A DNA stretch of 10,899 bases from Chloroflexota bacterium (lineage in GTDB: Bacteria > Chloroflexota > Limnocylindria > P2-11E), in assembly GCA_013695575.1 (NCBI GenBank), contig JACDAF010000061.1:1-10899 (forward strand), read 5' to 3'. The notes beneath the pieces are model-generated. The model saw only the letters and a program-made list of their open reading frames with translations. It was not told the DNA's origin and made no database searches. Below are positions 6,533-10,899 of this stretch, in pieces. Numbering within the stretch: position 1 is the stretch's first letter; each line of letters opens with the position of its first letter. A program made the position numbers and the translations under genes.

Positions 6533-7042
6533 ATGCGTGAATCGATCGCGATGAGCAGGCCAGGCGAGGGGACCAGCGGGCTCGATCTCGAGAAGATCGG
6601 CGCGATCCTGGTCCGAGTGAGCCTGGCCGTGACGGTGATCTGGGTTGGGGCGTTGAAGTTCAGCACCTATGAGGCGGAGGCGATCAAGCCTCTCGTGGCC
6701 AATAGCCCGCTGCTGTCGTGGGCCTACACCTTCCTGAGTGTGCCGACGTTCGCAGCGATCCTCGGAACCGGCGAGATCATCGTCGGAATCATGATCCTGA
6801 CCCGACCGATCGCACCGTTGATCTCGGCGATTGGCAGCCTTGGCGCCGCGATCCTCTTCTTCGTGACCGTGACCTTCATCCTGTCGACTCCGGGGGTCTT
6901 CCAGCCGGACCTAGGCGTGCCATTCCTGTCCCCGATGCCGGGCCAGTTCCTGGCCAAGGACATCGCCCTGTTCGCCATTTCGATCTGGATGGCGGGTGAG
7001 GCTTTCCGGGCGGCTCGCCGCGAGAGGCCCGGCCGCGAATGA
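6533..7042 (+). CDS. DUF417 (YkgB/RclC-like) membrane protein
   Basis: A 169-residue polytopic inner-membrane protein of the DUF417 family. The diagnostic stretch is IWVGALKFSTYEAEAIKPLV followed by ANSPLLSWAYTFLS. Four membrane segments are visible, at about 24-45, 63-87, 92-121 and 139-158, with a loop rich in Pro and Gly (PDLGVPFLSPMPGQ). RclC in E. coli belongs to a reactive-chlorine resistance operon; the biochemical role is unknown and no rclA/rclB homologue is in view. ATG 6533 is well supported by AAGGAG (6522-6527) five bases upstream. ATG 6551 is an internal alternative lacking such a site. It is divergent from the amber-interrupted gene. Confidence 0.87.
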   Translation: MRESIAMSRPGEGTSGLDLEKIGAILVRVSLAVTVIWVGALKFSTYEAEAIKPLVANSPLLSWAYTFLSVPTFAAILGTGEIIVGIMILTRPIAPLISAIGSLGAAILFFVTVTFILSTPGVFQPDLGVPFLSPMPGQFLAKDIALFAISIWMAGEAFRAARRERPGRE

Positions 7043-7090
7043 TGCTCGTGATTGGACCGTCTCGGTCTCTCTGAGCGTCTGGCGAAGATC

Positions 7091-7122
7091 CGGACCCCCA
7101 CCTACTTCCGTTGGCGGGTCCG
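7091..7122 (+). other. Hairpin in the gap after the DUF417 gene
   Basis: CGGACCC (7091-7097) and GGGTCCG (7116-7122) form a perfect 7-base stem, extendable by CCA/TGG across a bulged C. The 3' side is CTTGACC, not a T-run, so it is a weak terminator candidate; it may instead lie in the leader of the zinc-knuckle gene at 7197. The rest of 7043-7196 shows no gene. Confidence 0.35.
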
Positions 7123-7196
7123 CTTGACCACCACGTTCGGATAGAGGACGGCGCGCCTCCAGATCGCCAAGGCGATCAAGAAAGAGGAGGCCAGTC

Positions 7197-7475
7197 ATGA
7201 ACTGCCCAAAGTGCGGTACCGAGTTCCAGGTCGTGTTCTCAGGTCAGCCGAGCGCCAAGGTCAAGCGTGTGAGCACCATGAGCGATGAGCAGCGGAAGGC
7301 CGTTGGAATCCGTCTCCAGACGGCGAGGGCAGCGAAGATGGGACTCACCCTGGACCAACTCCGGACGCTCAAGATTCGTCCGGGCCAGAAGCCGACCGCC
7401 GAGGACCTGGCTCGGGTCAAGGGCGAGACTTCCGCCAAGGCCGCTAAGCCGGCTAAGAAGGCCGCTAAGAAGTAA
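7197..7475 (+). CDS. Small zinc-knuckle-like protein with Lys/Ala-rich C-terminal tail
   Basis: A 92-residue protein of unknown function. It begins MNCPKCGTEFQVVF, a CPxC half zinc-ribbon: only two cysteines are present, so a full four-ligand site would need dimerisation or other ligands. The middle (about 27-78, MSDEQRKAVGIRLQTARAAK then MGLTLDQLRTLKIRP) looks helical, and the end is the basic tail SAKAAKPAKKAAKK, similar in composition to histone H1-like nucleic-acid-binding tails. ATG 7197 is firmly set by GAGGAGG (7184-7190) six bases upstream, and a strong terminator follows the stop. Nucleic-acid binding is inferred from composition only. Confidence 0.75.
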   Translation: MNCPKCGTEFQVVFSGQPSAKVKRVSTMSDEQRKAVGIRLQTARAAKMGLTLDQLRTLKIRPGQKPTAEDLARVKGETSAKAAKPAKKAAKK

Positions 7476-7497
7476 GTCCGCTCCAATCCCGGCGAGA

Positions 7498-7530
7498 TGA
7501 GGTCGTCCGAAAGGACGGCCTCACTTCTTA
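7498..7530 (+). terminator. Strong Rho-independent-type terminator with GAAA loop
   Basis: TGAGGTCGTCC (7498-7508) pairs with GGACGGCCTCA (7513-7523), 11 base pairs including one G-U, closing a GAAA tetraloop, followed by CTTCTTA. It stands 22 bases after the zinc-knuckle gene and probably ends its transcript. Confidence 0.75.
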
Positions 7531-7703
7531 CATGTGTAGACCAGTGAGATTTGAGCTGGCCAGTCTGGGTAGGGGTAAAAGGCGTCTACCAGAAGTTAGA
7601 GGCTGGCTGGGCTTCTCAGACGCCAGTGGACCTGTCTAACAAGAATCATCCAGGACACAAAATTGCGAGGTCCGCAGAACAGCCGTCCCGCTTTCGTCTC
7701 GAA
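7524..7703. other. Noncoding stretch with a long interrupted hairpin
   Basis: No convincing gene is seen, and base composition is less GC-rich than around it. GGCGTCT (7581-7587) and AGACGCC (7618-7624) form a perfect 7-base stem. Inside, AGAAG (7591-7595) pairs with CTTCT (7612-7616), separated from the outer stem by an ACC/C internal loop, around a 16-base apical loop. A palindrome CTGGCCAG lies at 7556-7563. It could be a structured RNA, a degenerate mobile-element end or chance. Confidence 0.35.
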
Positions 7704-7961
7704 CTACTCGATCACCAAGCGGGGCCTAAGCGTGAACGTGACTCTGTGCGCGCCGCCCTGTTGGAAGCCTTCGTATCTGCGGAGCCGGATTCCGACGACC
7801 ACGTCTTGATCCTCCTCGCGCAGGTTTTGGGCACTGACCGTTTCCCCATTGCCTCCGCAGAAGGCAACCGTGACCTGACGAGAATCGCCAGAAACCTCGT
7901 ATGCCTCGGGTCGCGGGACGTACGTGTCCGCCGACGACACGTAGGACGGTGTGCTGCTCAC
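7704..7961 (-). CDS. Hypothetical small protein, possibly a frameshifted third gene of the DinB cluster
   Basis: From GTG 7961 this frame encodes 85 residues with protein-like composition: ADTYVPRPEAYEVSG, RQVTVAFCGGNGETVSA, then VVVGIRLRRYEGF and HRVTFTLRPRLVIE. The alternating strands suggest a small beta-rich fold; I do not recognise a named family. There is no good Shine-Dalgarno at GTG 7961. A different frame begins at GTG 8016, making a GTGA overlap with the preceding DinB gene, and its first residues MRGPEDFPDPVVDMAARTG look natural before it turns into Arg/Gly-rich shadow. One extra base near 7962 would separate the two frames, so the original gene may span 7704-8016. Confidence 0.45.
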   Translation of the reverse strand: MSSTPSYVSSADTYVPRPEAYEVSGDSRQVTVAFCGGNGETVSAQNLREEDQDVVVGIRLRRYEGFQQGGAHRVTFTLRPRLVIE

Positions 7962-8012
7962 CCGTGCGTGCGGCCATGTCGACGACCGGATCGGGGAAGT
8001 CCTCCGGCCCCC

Positions 8013-8531
8013 TCACGGTGGCGGGATGACCTCACCCACCGAACGGCCATAGGCCCACACGTCGAGTGAGGGCGCCTCGACCCCATGCGCGCCGAGGATC
8101 GTGCCGACGTGCGCCCGGTGGTCGCTGCCGTGATGGATGTATTGCGCGGCGATGATGCGGGCCTCCGCGACTGCGCCCGACGGGCGCGTGATGCGCCTCG
8201 CAGGGTCGAACTCCGAGCCGAGCACGCGCTCCATGCGCTCGCCGTTGGATCGGGCGCGCTCGCCGAGCTCGTCGAGCGGCGCGGTCCAGTTCCCCGTCAT
8301 CGGCTTTCCGCGGCCTTCGGCCTCGATCGGCGGCAGCTCGCCGGTGAGCGCGAGCAGGTACCCATGCTCCGCGCCGACGGTGTGATGCAGCGTGCGGTGA
8401 AGCGTCCCGAACGTGCCGGGCGTCGTCCACTCGAGCTGCTCTGCCGGCAGGCGCGAGCAGAACTCGAGGAGCTCGAGATTGGCCCAGGTGTTGTGGCGCA
8501 CCGCACGAAGGAGCGTGTCGTCGGGGCTCAT
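8013..8531 (-). CDS. DinB-family protein (downstream copy)
   Basis: A 172-residue member of the DinB/YfiT-like four-helix bundle superfamily, whose members bind a metal through three histidines and include thiol transferases and stress-induced proteins of unknown role. Key parts are RHNTWANLELLEFC, TTPGTFGTLHRTLHHTVGAE (first histidine cluster), ELPPIEAEGRGKPM, and IIAAQYIHHGSDHRAHVGTI with the second histidine cluster. It closely resembles the gene just upstream and was clearly made by tandem duplication. ATG 8531 overlaps the upstream stop as ATGA, so it is probably translationally coupled. Substrate unknown. Confidence 0.88.
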   Translation of the reverse strand: MSPDDTLLRAVRHNTWANLELLEFCSRLPAEQLEWTTPGTFGTLHRTLHHTVGAEHGYLLALTGELPPIEAEGRGKPMTGNWTAPLDELGERARSNGERMERVLGSEFDPARRITRPSGAVAEARIIAAQYIHHGSDHRAHVGTILGAHGVEAPSLDVWAYGRSVGEVIPPP

Positions 8532-9049
8532 GCGCTGCCACTCTCGCCGGTCGTGGTGCCGTAGCCCCAGAGATCGAGGCCGTCCTCGTTGGCGTCGAGC
8601 GGGATCTCGACGCCGTGCGCGCCGAGGATCGTGCCGGCGTGGGCGCGGTGGTCGCTGCCGTGGTGGACGTACTGCGCCGCGACGATCGCGGCCACGACCC
8701 TGCTCGTCCCGTCGCTGATGACCCGCAACGGATCGAAGCCGCCGCTCACGAGTCGCTCCATCCGCTCGCCGTTGGAGGAGGCGCGCTCGACGAGCTCACC
8801 CATGGACCAGCCGCCGCTCAACGGCTTGCCGCGGCCCTCGACCTCGATCGGCGGCGGCTCGCCGGTGAGGCGCTCGAGATAGCCGTGCTCGGCCGCGACG
8901 ATGTGATGCAGGGTCCGGTTCAGCGTTCCGAACGTGCCCGGAGTGGTCCACGCGAGCTGCTCGGGCGGCAGCGCTCCGCAGAGCTCGAGCAGGCGAAGGT
9001 TCGCCCAGGTGTTGTGGCGTACCAGTCGGAGGAACGTCTCGTCGGTCAT
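8528..9049 (-). CDS. DinB-family protein (upstream copy)
   Basis: A 173-residue DinB-fold protein, paralogue of its downstream neighbour. Shared parts are RHNTWANLRLLELC, TTPGTFGTLNRTLHHIVAAE, PPPIEVEGRGKPLSG, SSNGERMERL and AAQYVHHGSDHRAHAGTILG; the putative metal histidines are kept in both copies. ATG 9049 is supported by GGAGGTG seven bases upstream on the minus strand (9063-9057). It is the first gene of a leftward cluster and is divergent from the hydrolase-cyclase gene, with about 78 bases between starts. The frame stays open far upstream, but that part is antisense to the hydrolase-cyclase gene. Confidence 0.88.
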   Translation of the reverse strand: MTDETFLRLVRHNTWANLRLLELCGALPPEQLAWTTPGTFGTLNRTLHHIVAAEHGYLERLTGEPPPIEVEGRGKPLSGGWSMGELVERASSNGERMERLVSGGFDPLRVISDGTSRVVAAIVAAQYVHHGSDHRAHAGTILGAHGVEIPLDANEDGLDLWGYGTTTGESGSA

Positions 9050-9127
9050 CGCGTGGTCACCTCCCGAGCACGATCCAGACCCTTTCCACGACCGCAGGAG
9101 TCTAGGAGGGCATGCGACCATCACAAG

Positions 9128-10465
9128 ATGCCACCGCCTGTTCGTTACACACGCAGCGGGGAGATCAACCTCGCGTATCAGGTGATCGGCTCCGGTCCCG
9201 TCGACATCGCCCTGTGCATGGGCTCGTACTCGCACCTGGATGTGCTGTGGGAGAGCGCGCAATTCACGCGGCTCTTCGAGCGGGTGGGCGAGTTCGCCCG
9301 CCTGCTGCTCTTCGATCGGCGTGGAGTTGGCCTGTCGGATCGGCTGGCGGAGCCGCAGACGCTCGAGCAACGGAACGACGACATCCGTGCGGTGCTGGAC
9401 GCCGCGGGCAGCGAGCGGGCGTTCATCCTCGGCCTGTCGGAGGGTGGGAACATGGCGACCCTGTTCGCGGCCACGTACCCGGACCGCACCATCGGGTTGA
9501 TCCTGCATGGCTCGAAGCCGCGCTGGGCATGGGCCCCTGACTGGCCCTACGGCACGACACAGGAAGAGTTCGAGCAGACATGGCGGACCGCCGCCGAGCG
9601 CAATCACGAGGACGACTTCTCCACAGAACGGTGGCGCCGCTGGATGGGATCGACGCTGCACGACGACCCGTCGTTCCGGGAGTGGTGGCAGCGGATGCGG
9701 CGATCGATGGCCTCGCCGTCAGCGCGCTACCAGCAATCGCTCATGAACATGCAGACCGACGTTCGCCACGTGCTGCCCGCGGTCCAGGCCCCCACGCTGA
9801 TCATCAATCGCGAGGACGATCCGGTCGCGCCGCTCGGTGCCGTGCACTGGATGGCGTCGCAGATCCCGAACGCGCGTGTCGTGGTGCTACCAGGAACGGG
9901 TCATCTCATCGACCCTGACATCTTCGACGACTGGATCGCGACGCTCGAGGAGTTCGTCACCGGTGTCACAAAGCCCGTTGGGAGCGATCGCTTTCTCACG
10001 ACGCTCGTCGCAGCAGACATCGCTAACTCGACTGAGCTCGTCGCGCGCGTCGGCGACGCGACCTGGCGTCAGATCCTCGCGCGGCACTACGAGCTGGTCG
10101 CGCGCCGGCTGTCGGTCTACTCAGGCGCCGAGGTGGACCGCGCGGGCGATGGCTTCCTCGCGCGATTCGATGGACCGGCACGCGCCGTCCGGTTCGCCCG
10201 TGACATCGATCGCGAGGATCAGGCGCTCGGGCTCCGCGCCCGCGCCGCGGTCCACACGGGAGAGGTCGAGCAGGACGGCCCCGCGCTGCGCGGCATGGCG
10301 GTGCACATCGTGACGCGCCTCGCGGCGGTGGCCGCGCCGGGCGAGGTCATCGTGTCCAGCACGGTCAGGGATCTGGTCGCGGGCGGGCCGTTCCGGTTCA
10401 CCGACCGCGGCACCCACGAACTGAAGGGCGTTCCCGGACCGCGCCAGGTGTTCGCCCTGGCCTGA
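9128..10465 (+). CDS. Alpha/beta hydrolase fused to a class III nucleotide cyclase domain
   Basis: A 445-residue two-domain protein. Residues 1-280 form an alpha/beta hydrolase: LLLFDRRGVGLSD, nucleophile elbow GLSEGGN with Ser104, a late acid in NREDDPVAP and the histidine in GTGHLIDPD. Residues about 290-445 are a class III adenylyl/guanylyl cyclase homology domain: VAADIANSTELVARVGD with metal-binding Asp297, AGDGFLARF with Asp341, and HIVTRLAAVAAPGEVIVSST. Such fusions may couple a small-molecule signal to cyclic nucleotide synthesis in the cytoplasm. The base-recognising Lys expected near 337 is Asp, and the Asn four residues before Arg397 is His393, so activity and base preference are uncertain. 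ATG 9128 matches family N-termini; the best Shine-Dalgarno-like run, AGGAGGG (9104-9110), is 17 bases away. Confidence 0.9.
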   Translation: MPPPVRYTRSGEINLAYQVIGSGPVDIALCMGSYSHLDVLWESAQFTRLFERVGEFARLLLFDRRGVGLSDRLAEPQTLEQRNDDIRAVLDAAGSERAFILGLSEGGNMATLFAATYPDRTIGLILHGSKPRWAWAPDWPYGTTQEEFEQTWRTAAERNHEDDFSTERWRRWMGSTLHDDPSFREWWQRMRRSMASPSARYQQSLMNMQTDVRHVLPAVQAPTLIINREDDPVAPLGAVHWMASQIPNARVVVLPGTGHLIDPDIFDDWIATLEEFVTGVTKPVGSDRFLTTLVAADIANSTELVARVGDATWRQILARHYELVARRLSVYSGAEVDRAGDGFLARFDGPARAVRFARDIDREDQALGLRARAAVHTGEVEQDGPALRGMAVHIVTRLAAVAAPGEVIVSSTVRDLVAGGPFRFTDRGTHELKGVPGPRQVFALA

Positions 10466-10471
10466 CCGCTC

Positions 10472-10899
10472 TCAGGTCTGGAGGATGGGACTGCCTCGCT
10501 TCAGGAACCTGCCGCGGCCCTTGCGCCCGAGGAACCGATCACCCTCGACGATGACCTCGCCGCGGCTCATCACGACCTCGGCCTTGCCCTTCACCTTGCG
10601 ACCCTCGTAGGGGCTGTAGTCGACGCGCATATGGTGCGTCTTCGCGGAGAGCGTCTGCGTCTTCTTCGGATCCCAGACGACGATGTCGGCATCGCTCCCG
10701 GCGGCGATCGTCCCCTTGCGCGGGAACATGCCCATGATCTTCGCGGGCGTCGTCGAGGTGAGCTCGATCCAGCGATTCAGCGTGATGCGGCCGCCAAGCA
10801 CCCCGCCGTCGTAGAGCAGGACCATCCGTGTCTCGACGCCGGGCGCGCCGTTCGGGATCTTCGAGAAGTCGCCCCTGCCGAGCTCCTTCTGCTTCGGCT
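10472..10899 (-). CDS. D-hydantoinase/dihydropyrimidinase-type amidohydrolase (N-terminal part outside window)
   Basis: The last 141 residues of a cyclic amidohydrolase; the frame stays open to the window edge. Family segments are DFSKIPNGAPGVETRM, GRITLNRWIELTSTTPAKI, the barrel-to-sandwich transition FPRKGTIAAGSDADIVVWDP and the C-terminal HMRVDYSPYEGRKVKGKAEVV. These zinc enzymes open dihydropyrimidine or hydantoin rings in the cytoplasm. The metal ligands lie in the missing part, so catalytic competence cannot be judged. Its stop lies six bases from the stop of the convergent hydrolase-cyclase gene. The class III aminotransferase elsewhere in the window could act on a downstream beta-amino acid, but the genes are not linked closely enough to claim it. 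Confidence 0.92.
   Translation of the reverse strand, partial: PKQKELGRGDFSKIPNGAPGVETRMVLLYDGGVLGGRITLNRWIELTSTTPAKIMGMFPRKGTIAAGSDADIVVWDPKKTQTLSAKTHHMRVDYSPYEGRKVKGKAEVVMSRGEVIVEGDRFLGRKGRGRFLKRGSPILQT

Noticed and set aside
7124..7147. TTGACC followed by ATAGAG/TAGAGG as a promoter for the zinc-knuckle gene
   Set aside because: Spacing between the hexamers is about 12 bases, too short for a normal sigma70-type promoter.
7551..8069. Plus-strand ORF of 172 codons
   Set aside because: It is largely the mirror of the minus-strand frame at 7704-7961, has no ribosome binding site and runs into the DinB gene antisense.
8615..9127. N-terminal extension of the hydrolase-cyclase ORF
   Set aside because: It is antisense to the upstream DinB gene, and the hydrolase domain begins at the ATG at 9128.
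9050..9661. N-terminal extension of the upstream DinB gene on the minus strand
   Set aside because: It is antisense to the hydrolase domain, and a good Shine-Dalgarno supports ATG 9049.

Overview
This is a GC-rich bacterial chromosomal window with densely packed genes and strong G/C bias at third codon positions. At least three predicted coenzyme F420-linked proteins (two luciferase-like oxidoreductases and one PPOX-fold protein) and an alpha/beta-hydrolase/nucleotide-cyclase fusion point to an actinobacterial or Chloroflexota-type (soil or aquatic, possibly uncultured) genome. No 16S or other phylogenetic marker is present, so this is inference. I see no rRNA, tRNA, CRISPR array or intact mobile element.

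Layout. Positions 1-1808 (+) hold a tight three-gene run: an F420-dependent LLM oxidoreductase (5' end outside the window), a PPOX-class F420 protein and an S51 peptidase E-like hydrolase. It converges, sharing a CTAG stop palindrome, with a leftward run at 1805-5556 (-). That run reads, in transcription order, msrA, a DUF433-type antitoxin, a DUF5615 PIN-like toxin, a class III PLP aminotransferase and a second LLM F420 oxidoreductase. Positions 5557-5866 are intergenic, with a plus-strand terminator hairpin and a doubtful 24-codon ORF. Next come a membrane-anchored secreted-domain gene broken by an in-frame amber codon (5867-6421, -) and, divergent from it, a DUF417/RclC-like membrane protein (6533-7042, +). 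A small zinc-knuckle protein with a Lys/Ala tail (7197-7475, +) ends at a strong GAAA-loop terminator. Positions 7524-7703 are noncoding with a long interrupted hairpin. A leftward cluster at 7704-9049 carries two tandem DinB-fold paralogues coupled by ATGA, followed by a small, possibly frameshifted gene. Divergent from it is an alpha/beta hydrolase fused to a class III cyclase domain (9128-10465, +). The window ends in the C-terminal part of a D-hydantoinase/dihydropyrimidinase (-).

How the genes fit. The two left-hand runs share an F420 redox theme, with a protein-repair enzyme (MsrA) and a toxin-antitoxin pair inserted between metabolic genes. Four-base stop/start overlaps are common (GTGA at 1146, ATGA at 8531, GTGA at 8016), suggesting translational coupling. 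Two F420 genes lack any normal start codon where homology says they begin, and both sit where a TAA/TAG stop replaces the TGA of the usual overlap. The points most worth a second look are these missing starts, the amber-interrupted surface protein, the inverted repeat over the antitoxin start and the cyclase domain with altered active-site residues. I did not find a clear multi-gene system that is wholly new.
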